From NCBI GenBank assembly GCA_049115935.1, contig JAGDZK010000001.1, positions 1-64,000 of the forward strand: 64,000 nt of DNA, written 5' to 3'. This DNA comes from Bermanella sp049115935. GTDB lineage: Bacteria; Pseudomonadota; Gammaproteobacteria; Pseudomonadales; Oceanobacteraceae. The notes beneath the pieces are model-generated. The model ran no database searches. It was not told the DNA's origin and saw nothing but the letters and a program-made list of their open reading frames with translations. This document shows, piece by piece, positions 8,694 to 18,800 of this stretch (the stretch's first letter is position 1; each line of letters opens with the position of its first letter). Position numbers and translations under genes: made by a program.

Positions 8694-9548
8694 ATGAAAT
8701 GGAACGTTTTAAACATATCGTTAGTGGCCGTTGTGACTGGGCTTGGGTCAATGGCCTATGGCTTTGAGCAAAATAGATTGCTTCAAGTCAATATTAGCCA
8801 TCAGCAAGATACCGCAAGGGCATTCAGTGGCGTGGATGGCCTAAAGGTACAACGCTTAGAGACCAAACTTAGTATGCCGTTGTTGGTACTAGGTACCTAT
8901 GCAGGTGATTGGTTGTCGGCTTTTGAGTTTTCGGAAAATCGTTTTTTATTGTCTGGTGCGCAATCGGGTAAAAGGCGTTTATATCGTTTCTCTGTTCCAT
9001 TTGAATATGAAGCGATTTCTTCTGGTCGCTGGCAGCACTTTTGGCGTTTTGCGCCTTCTTATTATTCAGATGAATCCCTTATTGATCAAAGTCGTTATGT
9101 AAATGAATACGCTTGGCTTGGTAAATATCAAGTAAACCGAAAGGTGAAATGGGTGGTTGGTTTACGTCAAGACACTCGCTTTGGTGTGACAACACGTTAT
9201 CCAGTATTGGGCTTAGAAGCACAGCCCAATAGCAAGATGTACCATCATTGGGTCTTCCCTGATGTTTATTCTCAGCTCTCATTACCAAATGGCAATAGTA
9301 TTCGTGCATTTATGCAGCCAAGTGGTGGTAATTGGCGCTACTTACAAACCGACGGGACAGAAGCCTCACTTGGCATGATGGACTGGAATGTGGGTTTCGC
9401 TTTGTTCAAACCCATTAAGCATCCACTGCAATTAAAGTTCGAAGTAGGCCTTAACATGAATGGAGAAGGCACCATAGCGGGAGTTGATGGCGACCTTGAT
9501 GATGGCTATTTCTTTTTAATATCACTGCAAAGCCAGTTACCTGACTAG
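8694..9548 (+). CDS. Putative outer-membrane beta-barrel protein
   Basis: The 284-residue protein has an apparent signal peptide (residues 1-24, ending near AYG). The mature part is rich in alternating hydrophobic and aromatic residues with short Gly/Asp/Asn turns, and Phe/Leu-rich strands run to near the C terminus. That composition suits an outer-membrane barrel of 10-12 strands. I recognise no enzyme motif. It follows eda by 49 bases with no strong terminator between, so some co-transcription with the Entner-Doudoroff genes is possible but unproven. Confidence 0.6.
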   Translation: MKWNVLNISLVAVVTGLGSMAYGFEQNRLLQVNISHQQDTARAFSGVDGLKVQRLETKLSMPLLVLGTYAGDWLSAFEFSENRFLLSGAQSGKRRLYRFSVPFEYEAISSGRWQHFWRFAPSYYSDESLIDQSRYVNEYAWLGKYQVNRKVKWVVGLRQDTRFGVTTRYPVLGLEAQPNSKMYHHWVFPDVYSQLSLPNGNSIRAFMQPSGGNWRYLQTDGTEASLGMMDWNVGFALFKPIKHPLQLKFEVGLNMNGEGTIAGVDGDLDDGYFFLISLQSQLPD

Positions 9549-9620
9549 TTAGCCGCTTGTGGCTTTATGATGCTTGTGTTCTATGACACAATCGCTTTTT
9601 TTATTGATAGTGATACTTGT

Positions 9621-10295
9621 ATGTCTTTTTTGAAAAATCACTGGGAAATCCCGCTATTTATTCTTGTCTCGTTATTTTTTTATGCCGTGCCACAAGTTGA
9701 TTTATGGGTGACTCATTTATTTTGGCAACCAGATGTTGGGTTTGCTCTCAATGAAAACCCGTTAGTGCAATTTGTTTATGTGGTGTTTCGATATATGCCG
9801 CATTTCTTAGTGCCCGCATTGTTGTTACTTGTGATGTTGCCATGGCTTAAAAAATCGTTACTGCCAAGTCGTAAATACACAGGTTTTCTCTTATTAGTAT
9901 TATTGATTGGCCCTGGGATTATTGTGCACCCTATCTTAAAAGATAATTGGGATCGCCCACGTCCAAGAGACGTTCAGCAGTTTGGTGGTCAGTTGGAATT
10001 TAAACCTGCTTTTGTAATTTCAGATCAGGCCGGTAAAAACCAAAGCTTTGCCAGTGGCCATGGGGCCATGGGGTTCTTTTTTATGGCATTTGCTTGGGTG
10101 TTCCGTCAGCGTCGCTATTTAGTGGCTGGCTTAGTCATTGGCTCATTGGTGAGCTTAGGGCGTATTGTGCAAGGAGGGCATTTCTTAAGTGATGTTGTCA
10201 CGGCTGGGTTTATCGTGTACTTCACTAGCCAAGTCTTTGCTCACTATCTGTTGGGGTACAGTAAAATTAAGCCTGAAGTCAGCAAACCTATCTGA
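9621..10295 (+). CDS. PAP2-family membrane phosphatase
   Basis: This protein of about 224 residues has six membrane segments and carries all three acid phosphatase motifs. They are K107-x6-R114-P115 (KDNWDRPRP), SGH at 145-147, and R181-x5-H187-x3-D191 (RIVQGGHFLSD). Such enzymes dephosphorylate lipid phosphates such as phosphatidic acid, phosphatidylglycerophosphate or undecaprenyl diphosphate, with the site facing the periplasm. An in-frame ATG at 9567 would add 18 residues; ATG 9621 is chosen because it puts the first membrane span in the usual place. Neither has a good ribosome site. The substrate is not determinable here. Confidence 0.85.
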   Translation: MSFLKNHWEIPLFILVSLFFYAVPQVDLWVTHLFWQPDVGFALNENPLVQFVYVVFRYMPHFLVPALLLLVMLPWLKKSLLPSRKYTGFLLLVLLIGPGIIVHPILKDNWDRPRPRDVQQFGGQLEFKPAFVISDQAGKNQSFASGHGAMGFFFMAFAWVFRQRRYLVAGLVIGSLVSLGRIVQGGHFLSDVVTAGFIVYFTSQVFAHYLLGYSKIKPEVSKPI

Positions 10296-10309
10296 TTTAC
10301 CGATAAATA

Positions 10310-10327
10310 AGTGCAAATAATTGCACT
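10310..10327. promoter_or_regulatory. Inverted repeat upstream of azoR
   Basis: AGTGCAA-ATAA-TTGCACT, with perfect 7-bp arms, lies 70 bases before the azoR start and has no T run. It is a plausible operator for a redox or electrophile-responsive regulator, but no such regulator is adjacent. Confidence 0.35.
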
Positions 10328-10396
10328 ATATTATCAACTAATTTGTTTTATGCTTGTTTCAACTTTTAGAGAGTTATCTTTAACTTGGAGCAAGTC

Positions 10397-10999
10397 ATGA
10401 GCACATTATTACAAATTAATACCGGCATCTTCGGCGAACATTCTCACTCTACTGTTCTAGCACAGCAATTTGCTGCTAAGTATCTAGCGCAGCACGCTGA
10501 TTCTGAGTTAGTGGTGAGAGACTTGATCTCACAACCAATTCCTCATTTAGATGCCACTATCATTGGCGCATTTGCCAGCGAAGAAGCGGCGCGTACCCCA
10601 GAACAACAAGCGATATTAGACTTTAGCCAAGGGCTTATTGATGAATTAGCCAAAGCTGATGCTGTAGTGCTGGGTTTACCTATGTATAACTTTAGCGTGC
10701 CAAGTCAATTAAAAGCATACATGGATCAAATCGCCCGTGCTGGTGTAACCTTCAAATATACCGAAACTGGCCCTATAGGTTTATTAAATGATAAACCCGT
10801 ATATGTGGTAGCAGCTCGTGGTGGTATCCATGAAGGTCAGCCAAGTGATAGTCAAACCGCATTTGTGAAAACCTTCTTTGCGTTTATTGGCCTGAGTAAC
10901 GTGCAGTTTATCTACGCTGAAGGCTTAAACATGGGTGAAGATGCAAAGCAAAAAGCGTATGACCATGCTGAAAAAAATATCGCCGCTATAACCGCTTAA
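10397..10999 (+). CDS. azoR: FMN-dependent NADH-azoreductase
   Basis: The 200-residue flavodoxin-like protein has the length of AzoR. It shows the FMN phosphate loop region IFGEHSHST near residues 11-19, the PMYNFSVPSQLKAYMDQIARAGVTF segment near 95-120 that covers the flavin and quinone site, and AARGG near 139. The enzyme reduces quinones and azo dyes by two electrons using NADH and is thought to protect against thiol-specific stress. TTG 10385 is part of the TTGGAG ribosome site, so ATG 10397 is the start. It is a single gene ended by a double hairpin. Confidence 0.92.
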   Translation: MSTLLQINTGIFGEHSHSTVLAQQFAAKYLAQHADSELVVRDLISQPIPHLDATIIGAFASEEAARTPEQQAILDFSQGLIDELAKADAVVLGLPMYNFSVPSQLKAYMDQIARAGVTFKYTETGPIGLLNDKPVYVVAARGGIHEGQPSDSQTAFVKTFFAFIGLSNVQFIYAEGLNMGEDAKQKAYDHAEKNIAAITA

Positions 11000-11018
11000 T
11001 ACTGTGGTAAACCTTGAG

Positions 11019-11077
11019 ATAGAACAGTAAATTATGCTGTTCTATTTTTGTGTAAGTGAATGCTTATTCGCTTACAC
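11019..11077 (+). terminator. Tandem hairpins after azoR
   Basis: The first hairpin pairs ATAGAACAG (11019-11027) with CTGTTCTAT (11037-11045) and runs into T, a normal terminator. A second, 12-bp hairpin (11050-11061 with 11066-11077, one G-T pair) follows at once without a T run. Confidence 0.75.
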
Positions 11078-11175
11078 TTCGTAACTTTTCTCACACCTAA
11101 TAGCTACAAATCTCACTACATATTGCACTCTTTCACGGTTAATCTGATAACAGGTTCACAGCGAGGGACTTAATT

Positions 11176-12522
11176 ATGTTACGTCCTGTAGATATTCATA
11201 AAAGCTATTTAAAACACTTAAACGACTTTGCTAAAGAGCATGTTGTGACAATCAGCGAAGACATCTGCAACGAGCATGGTGCTGTCATCATCACCAAGGG
11301 TCGTCAGCTGGATGAACAGCTTTCTGAGAAAATTTCTAATCACAATCTAAAAGTGCCTTTAGAGCAGTGCATTAAGTTGAATCGCCGCTTTGATGGTTCC
11401 GCTTTGTTTCTTGGTTATGAACAAGTCTTTAAAAACTACCCTGACATCAATTTATTTCATGAGCGTTGGAGCTTACAGCAACCACTTAAAAGTGCGTGTC
11501 GTTTTTATCACGAGTTTCCATTGGTGGTGCAAAAAATAACGATTCTCAAAAGTGCTATGCCCCGTTTATTTAAGCAGGCGATTTACAGTGCTTATATAAG
11601 TTTGGCGATCGCCAAGCAATTAGGTGCACCTGAAGAAGAATGTAGTGCGGCCTTTTTAGCAGGCTTAGTACATGACATTGGGATTTTGCATTTAGATGAA
11701 AGCTTGGTGACCACCAAAGGCGAATATTCTCCTGAGCAATGGCAAGCCATGCAGCGTCATACGTTAATTGGCCATGATATTCTAAAATCAATTGAGCATA
11801 TGCCCAATGTGATTGCAAAGGCGGTATTAGAACATCACGAACGTGTGGATGGTTCAGGTTATCCGTTTTCTAAAAAAGGATTAGAGCTTTCAGTGATGGG
11901 GCAAATTGTCGGCATGGCAGATACCTGTATTGCACTGTATCGTCGAGAGCTGGCGGGCAAAAATTTAGGTATTGATTCGTTGTTGCCTATTTTGCAATTA
12001 AATCCGGATATGTATTGTCGTAAAGTGTTCCATGCAACGGTGACATTGATTAATGATATTCAATGGCCAACTAAGCGCACCTATAGCGATGACAAAATGC
12101 CGGAGCTCATGAGTCGATTGAAACTTGAAAACGAGTGGATCCATCATGATTACAGCGTGTTATATGGCTTGGTGACCAGTGTGCGTCCTCATCTTGAGGA
12201 GTCAAAACGCAGTGCCATGTTGACCAATATGGCGCAACGCATTCATCAATGTTTAGTGGGTTCTGGTATTTTGCAAAAAGAACATAATGAATGGATGCTT
12301 AATAGTTTTGTTTCTCACAACTCAGAAGACTTTATTGCCATTGAGCGCTTAGAGGTTATGTACGGTGAAATTAAATGGCAGATGAAACAACTTAAAAAAC
12401 TTTTATTTCTTCTATGGAAGAGCCAGCATCTAAAACACCCAGAGCTCGATGTATTGGTTAAAAAAGGCTTATTACAAATTGAGCAATATCATAAACATCA
12501 TACTCAACCAGAGCTGCACTAG
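11176..12522 (+). CDS. HD-GYP domain protein, probable c-di-GMP phosphodiesterase or sensor
   Basis: The 448-residue cytoplasmic protein has an N-terminal region like those of stand-alone HD-GYP proteins. The HD-GYP core is at about 130-255: HD at 166-167 in GLVHDIG, H195 in RHTLIGHDIL, and HHERVDGSGYP at 220-230. These residues bind two or three metals and open c-di-GMP. The first conserved histidine expected about 32 residues before the HD pair seems absent (a Gln near 134 sits there), so activity may be weak or lost. The last 150 residues are helical and of unknown role. It is not in an operon. Confidence 0.85.
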   Translation: MLRPVDIHKSYLKHLNDFAKEHVVTISEDICNEHGAVIITKGRQLDEQLSEKISNHNLKVPLEQCIKLNRRFDGSALFLGYEQVFKNYPDINLFHERWSLQQPLKSACRFYHEFPLVVQKITILKSAMPRLFKQAIYSAYISLAIAKQLGAPEEECSAAFLAGLVHDIGILHLDESLVTTKGEYSPEQWQAMQRHTLIGHDILKSIEHMPNVIAKAVLEHHERVDGSGYPFSKKGLELSVMGQIVGMADTCIALYRRELAGKNLGIDSLLPILQLNPDMYCRKVFHATVTLINDIQWPTKRTYSDDKMPELMSRLKLENEWIHHDYSVLYGLVTSVRPHLEESKRSAMLTNMAQRIHQCLVGSGILQKEHNEWMLNSFVSHNSEDFIAIERLEVMYGEIKWQMKQLKKLLFLLWKSQHLKHPELDVLVKKGLLQIEQYHKHHTQPELH

Positions 12523-12585
12523 AGGTGTGAAGCCTGAAGTGTAGCTGTTAAACTAGGGTCATTTATTTCGTATTGGACTGCACGA

Positions 12586-13230
12586 ATGGCCCTACAATTT
12601 CAAATCGTTCCGGTAACGCCCTTTGAGCAAAATTGCTCTATTTTATGGTGTGATGAAACCATGGAAGCCGTGGTTGTCGACCCTGGTGGTGATCAACATA
12701 AAATCGAAGCGGCGGTTAAATCCCTTGGCGTTAAATTAACCGCTATCTGGTTAACCCACTGCCATATCGATCATGCCGGTGCCACGGCTGATGTGGCGGA
12801 TGCGCACACCATTCCTATTATAGGCCCACACAAAGAAGAGCAGTTCTGGATTGACATGCTGCCTCAGCAAAGCGCCATGTTTGGTTTTCCTCAAGTGAAA
12901 AGTTTTAGCCCAGATACATGGCTGGTTCAAGGTGATAGCGTCACAGTAGGAAATGAAACTTTATCGGTTAAACATTGCCCTGGCCACACCCCAGGGCACG
13001 TGGTGTTTTATAGCGATGCAGCACAATTAGTGGTGGTGGGCGATGTGTTATTCAATGGTGGGATTGGTCGTACTGACTTTCCCAAAGGGGATCATCAAAC
13101 CTTATTAAATGCCATAAAAGATCAGTTGTTCACCTTACCTGATGAAACCCGATTTATCCCAGGTCATGGCCCAATGAGCACCATAGGGCATGAAAAAAAG
13201 ACCAATCCGTTTGTAAATATGTATGGCTAA
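12586..13230 (+). CDS. gloC: Metallo-beta-lactamase fold hydrolase, GloC/YcbL-like glyoxalase II
   Basis: The 214-residue protein has the zinc motif THCHIDH at 57-63 (T-H-x-H-x-D-H), the third histidine in HCPGHTPGH, an Asp in VVGDVLF and the final His in FIPGHGP. Length and the segment GGIGRTDFPKGDHQTLLNAI match the short YcbL/GloC type of hydroxyacylglutathione hydrolase, which lacks the C-terminal helical domain of GloB. It would hydrolyse S-lactoylglutathione in methylglyoxal detoxification. Other thioester substrates are possible. It starts 63 bases after the HD-GYP gene. Confidence 0.85.
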   Translation: MALQFQIVPVTPFEQNCSILWCDETMEAVVVDPGGDQHKIEAAVKSLGVKLTAIWLTHCHIDHAGATADVADAHTIPIIGPHKEEQFWIDMLPQQSAMFGFPQVKSFSPDTWLVQGDSVTVGNETLSVKHCPGHTPGHVVFYSDAAQLVVVGDVLFNGGIGRTDFPKGDHQTLLNAIKDQLFTLPDETRFIPGHGPMSTIGHEKKTNPFVNMYG

Positions 13231-13250
13231 TAACAGGCTTGTGTAAAAAA

Positions 13251-13277
13251 GCCCCAGCAGGCAAAAACCTGTGGGGC
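13251..13277 (-). terminator. Strong hairpin with T run on the minus strand
   Basis: GCCCCAGCAGG pairs with CCTGTGGGGC (one bulged G) around CAAAAA. On the plus strand no T run follows, but on the minus strand six Ts follow. It may slow plus-strand transcription after gloC, although its form fits minus-strand termination. Confidence 0.5.
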
Positions 13278-13423
13278 GAAGGGACTATGGTGTCTTGCTA
13301 TTAAATAAGAGGTAACTTAATTAATTGCTCAACAACATAAGCAGAGTAACCCAGCCGACTCAAAAGAAGTGTTAAGCGGGTGTAAAGTTTCATTATTATT
13401 TATCAGCGAATCAAGGAGTGGCC

Positions 13424-14086
13424 ATGACAAAGCGTACGTTAAACGTCAATGATAGTTTGTATGAATACCTGTTAAAAACCTCTGGACGAGAGTCGGATGT
13501 ATTAAAAGAGCTGGCGGCTGTCACGGCACAAGACCCCATGGCCAGAATGCAAATTGCACCGGAACAAGGCCAGTTCATGGGGCTATTGGTCAAGCTAATT
13601 GGTGCTCGAAACATTATTGAAGTAGGCACATTTACGGGTTATAGCTCAATCTGCATGGCGCAGAACATGATTCGACCAGCGCGCATGGTGTGTTGTGATC
13701 AAGATGAAAACTGGACCAACATCGCACAGCAGTATTGGAAAAAAGCAGGGGTTGAGGATATTTGTGAACTAACGCTGGCACCGGCTTTAGATACACTCAC
13801 TTCTTTAATAAAAAGCGGCCAACAACGTACCTTTGATTTGGCCTTTATCGATGCCGACAAAGAAAATTATGATGCGTATTATGAGGCGTGCTTGAAATTA
13901 ACTCGCCCAGGAGGCCTCATTTTAATTGATAATACTTTATGGGGTGGGCGTGTGGTTGATAGGCACAGCACTGATGTTGATACAAAATCAATCAGGGCAC
14001 TGAATACAAAATTACAACAAGATGCTCGTATCGAATTAAGCCAGCTGCCTATCGCAGATGGTTTAACCTTGTGTTTAAAGAAATAA
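13424..14086 (+). CDS. SAM-dependent O-methyltransferase, catechol O-methyltransferase type
   Basis: The 220-residue cytoplasmic enzyme has the SAM motif IIEVGTFTGYSSICMA near residues 66-81, the metal/catalytic Asp in FIDADKENYDAYY near 140, and a second metal site DNTLWGGRVVD near 165-176. This is the cation-dependent O-methyltransferase family acting on catechols or caffeoyl-type substrates; the bacterial substrate is usually unknown. GTG 13418 overlaps the AAGGAG ribosome site (13413-13418), so ATG 13424 is the start. It converges on tetR with only 8 bases between. Confidence 0.88.
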   Translation: MTKRTLNVNDSLYEYLLKTSGRESDVLKELAAVTAQDPMARMQIAPEQGQFMGLLVKLIGARNIIEVGTFTGYSSICMAQNMIRPARMVCCDQDENWTNIAQQYWKKAGVEDICELTLAPALDTLTSLIKSGQQRTFDLAFIDADKENYDAYYEACLKLTRPGGLILIDNTLWGGRVVDRHSTDVDTKSIRALNTKLQQDARIELSQLPIADGLTLCLKK

Positions 14087-14094
14087 TATTGAGT

Positions 14095-14736
14095 TTAATT
14101 CAACGCCGGCGGTGTCACAGGCAATAACTGCGAGCTGATGCCGCGCAGATTAATCCAAAGCATGTCTATTAATAATTGATTGAGTTGTTCGGCATTAAGT
14201 TCTGCATAAAACCCGTCAATTAATAACATGGCAATACCATGCACTTTTGCCCAGCAGCTGCGCGCAAGCAGTCTGGGCTCTTGCTGAATTAAATCCCCTC
14301 GCTCAACCCCAGTAGTGGCTTGCTGCAAAATTACATCAAACGCAGACATACTGGTTTTCATGACCTGAGTTTCGCCACAATCTCGTTTTATAGTGCCTCC
14401 AAACATGAGGCGATAATGCTGAGGGTGTTTTTGTGCAAACTCCACATAAGCTAACCCTAGAGCCATCAAAGCCATAAACGTATCATTTTGGTACTGGCTA
14501 GATGCCTCAAAACTGGTGTGGGCAAGTCGCTCAAAGCCTTGTTGAGCAAGCAAGCTTAATAGGTGATTTTTATCAGTAAAGTGGCGATAGGGGGCGGTTT
14601 GGCTGACCCCTAAATCACGAGCTACCGCCCGCAAGCTCAGTTTATCAACCCCTTCTTGTGCAATACGAGCAATGGCAGCGTCCATAAATGCGCTGGCCAA
14701 GTCCCCGTGATGATATTGTGATTTTTGTTCAGTCAT
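14095..14736 (-). CDS. TetR-family repressor of the adjacent RND efflux genes
   Basis: The protein of about 213 residues has an N-terminal helix-turn-helix (RAVARDLGVSQTAPYRHF, near residues 39-56) and a C-terminal ligand domain of the WHG type. It is divergent from the RND adaptor gene, and the intergenic region holds a 19-bp near-palindrome over the pump promoter. Autoregulation and pump repression relieved by a pump substrate are therefore the likely logic. The GTG at 14751 has no room for a ribosome site next to it; ATG 14736 is preferred. The inducer is unknown. Confidence 0.88.
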   Translation of the reverse strand: MTEQKSQYHHGDLASAFMDAAIARIAQEGVDKLSLRAVARDLGVSQTAPYRHFTDKNHLLSLLAQQGFERLAHTSFEASSQYQNDTFMALMALGLAYVEFAQKHPQHYRLMFGGTIKRDCGETQVMKTSMSAFDVILQQATTGVERGDLIQQEPRLLARSCWAKVHGIAMLLIDGFYAELNAEQLNQLLIDMLWINLRGISSQLLPVTPPALN

Positions 14737-14758
14737 GGGTGCATTATTCACCTTATTG

Positions 14759-14787
14759 TTGACACTGTAAACATCCGGACCTAGTAT
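14759..14787 (+). promoter_or_regulatory. Sigma-70 promoter of the RND efflux operon
   Basis: A perfect -35 box TTGACA (14759-14764) is followed by a 17-base spacer and TAGTAT (14782-14787), giving a start near 14794. That start lies inside the adjacent palindrome, and the leader to the ATG at 14851 is about 57 bases. Confidence 0.75.
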
Positions 14788-14805
14788 ATGTTCACTGTAA
14801 ACATA
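14787..14805. promoter_or_regulatory. Probable TetR operator
   Basis: TATGTTCAC-T-GTAAACATA is a 19-bp palindrome with one mismatch covering the predicted transcription start. A related half site, ACTGTAAACAT, occurs at the -35 box (14763-14773). Binding here would block RNA polymerase, the normal mode for TetR repressors of RND pumps. Confidence 0.65.
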
Positions 14806-14850
14806 GGGCTAAATAGGACATTTTGCCCATTTGTACTTAAAGGTGATGTT

Positions 14851-15861
14851 ATGAAATACATACAAGCTGTTTTAGGGGCGGTCGTTTTTTGTCTAGGGGT
14901 GGACGTATCTGGCGAGCCCGTAGCTATCAAGGTAGCACCCATTGAGTTTGCAAATCATGCTAAAACCATCGTTGCCAGTGGGGTGGTGAGACCCGTTTCA
15001 GAGCAAACGTTAAGTTTTAAAGTCCCAGGTATTGTGAAGCGAGTAACGGTTCAACAGGGGCAGTTAGTGAAAAAGGGCCAGCTATTGGCTGAATTAGAAC
15101 CTGAAGAAATGAATGCTCAAGTGGCTAAAGCGCAAGCGGTTTTAACGGATGCAAAACGTCAGCTAGAGCGATTAACCGCCCTAGAGGGCAATAAACTCAC
15201 CTCAGATGAGCGTATCCGCCAAGTAAAAACCACTGTTGAGGTGGCTCAGTCTGATTTACGCATTGCACGTTTTAATCAAAAATACGCCCAGATACACGCA
15301 CCTGCTGATGGCCGAATCTTAAGTCGCCATATTGAAAGCAATGAATTGGTGGCAAGTGGCCAGCCTATTTATGTCTTTGCGGATGATCAACAAGGTTGGA
15401 GTGTCCACATGGCCGTGGCCGATGTGGATGTGGTTAAACTGAATATTGGCGATCATGCCGATATCCAATTGGATGCTTACCCTGGTGAGTTATTTACTGC
15501 CAGTATTCGTGAAATTGCAGGTCGAGCGCACCCTAGAACACAAACCTTTGAGGTCGATTTAACATTAAAAACTAAACAGCGTTTATATTCAGGGTTAATA
15601 GCGCACACTAAAATCACGCCCAGCGTGCAAACCCATGTGGCCAAGATTCCCATGAGTGCATTGATTCAGGCCCATGGCCATGACGCCACCCTTTATGTAA
15701 TTAATGAACAAGGCAGTGCCCAACTAAAAACCATTAAACTCGCTTATGTCGATGCACATTTTGCGTATGTAAAAAGTGGATTAGCACAGGGTGAGAAAAT
15801 TGTCATAGAAGGCGGCCCATTTATTAACAACGGCAAAGACATTGCCATTGTAAAAATATAG
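14851..15861 (+). CDS. RND efflux periplasmic adaptor (membrane fusion protein)
   Basis: This protein of about 336 residues has a signal peptide (residues 1-22). It shows the usual order of HlyD/AcrA adaptors: a barrel-sandwich half motif (VPGIVKRVTVQQGQLVKKGQ, near 52-71), a short helical hairpin (near 85-130), the second lipoyl half (IHAPADGRILSRHIESNELV), then beta-barrel and membrane-proximal domains. It joins the inner-membrane pump to an outer-membrane channel. The in-frame ATG at 14788 lies within the operator; ATG 14851 after AAAGGTG is the start. The pump gene follows after 9 bases. No lipobox cysteine is seen. No TolC gene is in the window. Confidence 0.9.
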   Translation: MKYIQAVLGAVVFCLGVDVSGEPVAIKVAPIEFANHAKTIVASGVVRPVSEQTLSFKVPGIVKRVTVQQGQLVKKGQLLAELEPEEMNAQVAKAQAVLTDAKRQLERLTALEGNKLTSDERIRQVKTTVEVAQSDLRIARFNQKYAQIHAPADGRILSRHIESNELVASGQPIYVFADDQQGWSVHMAVADVDVVKLNIGDHADIQLDAYPGELFTASIREIAGRAHPRTQTFEVDLTLKTKQRLYSGLIAHTKITPSVQTHVAKIPMSALIQAHGHDATLYVINEQGSAQLKTIKLAYVDAHFAYVKSGLAQGEKIVIEGGPFINNGKDIAIVKI

Positions 15862-15870
15862 GAGCCCAAT

Positions 15871-18800
15871 ATGAAGCTGCCTGTATTAGCCATCGATAAT
15901 CATCAAATGAGTTACCTGCTTGTTAGCATTTTAGTATTACTGGGTATTGTTTCTTATTTGACTATGCCTCGAGCAGAAGACCCGCAATTAGATTTTCCAT
16001 CTGTATCCATTATTGTCGTGAACCCAGGGACAAATCCTGTGGATATGGAATCCCTAGTGGTGGATCCAATAGAGTCTGCGGTGAATGAACTGGAGGATAT
16101 TAAAAAGATAAAAACCAATATCGAAGATGGTCTTGCACGCTTCGAAGTAGAATTTCTATACGGCTCAGATCCTGATGAAAAGTACGACGATGTATTAACG
16201 GCAGTCAATAATATTCGCACCACATTACCAAGCGGTATTGTGAAGTTAGATATTAAAAAAATATCACCCAGTGAAGTGGGGATTTTACAAATTGCGCTTA
16301 CCTCACAAAATCATGATTTTGTGAGGTTACGTCGTGTCAGTGATGCCCTTGAAAATAAATTAGAGCGAATCTCGGGTGTTAAGCGCATTGATGTGGAAGC
16401 GTTACCGGATATGGAAGTTCAAATTCTATTAAAACCTGCCAAGCTACATGCCTTAGGCATTAGTTTGCAAACGGTTTATCAAGCGGTAAATAGCACATCG
16501 TTAAATATTCCTGGTGGCCATGTGCATGCAGGTGAGCGACGTTTTAGTGTGCTCACCAGTGGTGATTTCAAAAGCTTAAATGAAATTGAAAACACTGTGA
16601 TTACCGCTATCGATGACCAGCCAATTTATTTAAGAAATATCGCATCGGTTGTGATACGAGAAGGCTTACCTAGCTATCGTGGTTTTTACCATGGCCAAGC
16701 AAGTGTCTTTTTGAGTGTGATACAACGTGGCGGTAGCAATATTTTTAATGTAAGTGATCAAGTGAAACAAACACTTGAAACTTATAAACAGGATTTAACG
16801 GACGACATTGAGCTGCACATTATTAATGATCAAAGCATCAGTGTAGAGCACCGTGTGGATGGTTTTTTTGCCAATCTTTTGCAAGGCTTGTTACTGGTAG
16901 CGGTGGCTTGTGTATTAGTGTTGGGTCGAGGCCCTAGTTTTGTTGTGGTGATGGCGATTCCGGTGTCGATTTTTATTGCCATTGGTTGGTTAGATTTAAC
17001 AGGGTTTGCCTTGCAGCAGATGTCCATTGTGGGGCTGGTTATTGCGTTAGGTTTGCTGGTGGATAATGCTATTGTGGTGGTTGAAAACGTCATGCGTTTG
17101 CAACGTGAAGGTGCAACACCTGAGCAAGCAGCCAAGCAGGGCAGTTCACAAGTGGCGCTGGCCATTATTAGTGGAACCTTAACCACGGTTTTATCATTTG
17201 TACCCATGTTATTGATGCAAAATGGCTCGGGTATGTTTATTCGATCAATGCCTGTCACAGTTGTATTAACCTTGTTAGCGTCACTATTAATAGCTCTAGT
17301 ATTAACGCCATTATTAAGTGCGCGTTTACGCTGTAAAGAATCCGGCCCAACTAAAATGCAATTACGATTAGATGCATTTAGTAATACTACTTATGCTCAA
17401 GCATTACAGTGGGCATTAAGTCGTCCTAAAAAAATCATTGCCATTGCTGTGGCGGTTTTTATTTTTGCTACTGCTTTGTTTCCGTTTATTGGTGTGAGTT
17501 TATTTCCCAAAGCAGAAAAACCTATGATATTGGTTAATCTAGAACTAGCAGAAGGGGCGAGTTTTACGCAAACCCAAACTCAAGCCAAAATAGTTGAAGC
17601 CATTTTACTTAAAAAAGAATTGGTAGAGGATGTTGTGGTGAATATTGGCCGTGGTAATCCTCGTATTTATTACAATGTGAGCCCTAACCGTCAGACCCCT
17701 AATTTTGCACAGTTATTTGTCAAACTCAAAGCCAGTGAGTTACCGATTGTTGAGCCATTTGTTGAGACGCTTCGCAGTGAATTAGCGTCACTTTCTGGTG
17801 TGCGGGTATTCATAAAAGAATTTAATCAAGGCCCCCCTGCAGAAGCGCCAATATCCATTCGAGTGATTGGCGATGATTGGTCTTCGATTAAACAAGGGGC
17901 CAACTTAGTTGAAGGGGTATTTACCCAGCATGAAGGCACCGTCAATGTAGAAAACCCCATTGGCAAACATAAGATTGATATCAAATTAGAAATTAATCGT
18001 GATAAAGCCGCCATGATGGGGTTGTCGGTGAATAGCATCGATCAAGCGATTCGAGCGGCGTTAGTGGGGTTGCCCATGGGAATATATAAAGATGATTTAG
18101 GGGATGAATTTACAATCACACTTAAATCATCGGATTCAGTTGAACCCGAGTTAAGTGCGTTCGATACTTTGCAATTACAAACCCCAAGTGGCCACATGGT
18201 GCCACTTAAACAACTTGCAAGTGTGCAGTTAGCTACCAGTATTCCCCGTTTTCAGCACCATAATATTCAGCGTATGGCTCGAGTAACATCGGATGTACGC
18301 GCTGGTTATAACGTGGCAGAAGTAACACAAGCGTTAACGGATCAATTAAATGACTTGGAATTATCCAAAGGCATTTCATTGTCTGTCGGTGGCGAGCAAG
18401 AGAATCGACAAGAATCATTTGGTGGCATGGCAAAAGCATTGATTATTGCCATGCTGGGTATCTTTGCGGTATTAGTGATGCAGTTTAAGTCATTCAAACA
18501 ACCGCTCATTATTTTTAGTGCCATTCCTTTTGCGGCAACAGGCGCTTTCTTTGCTCTGTTTATTAGTGGTTATACGTTTTCGTTTACCGCCTTTGTGGGC
18601 CTTACATCGTTAGTGGGTATTGTGGTTAATAACGCCATTATTATTGTGGACTACGCAAACCAAAAACTAGCAGAAGGTGAAGCCATATTGGATGCTATCG
18701 TACAAAGTGCCAAGGTGCGTATGACGCCGATTTTATTAACCACCGTTACCACGATCGCTGGTTTACTGCCTTTAACATTAAGTGGCTCTAGCATGTGGTC

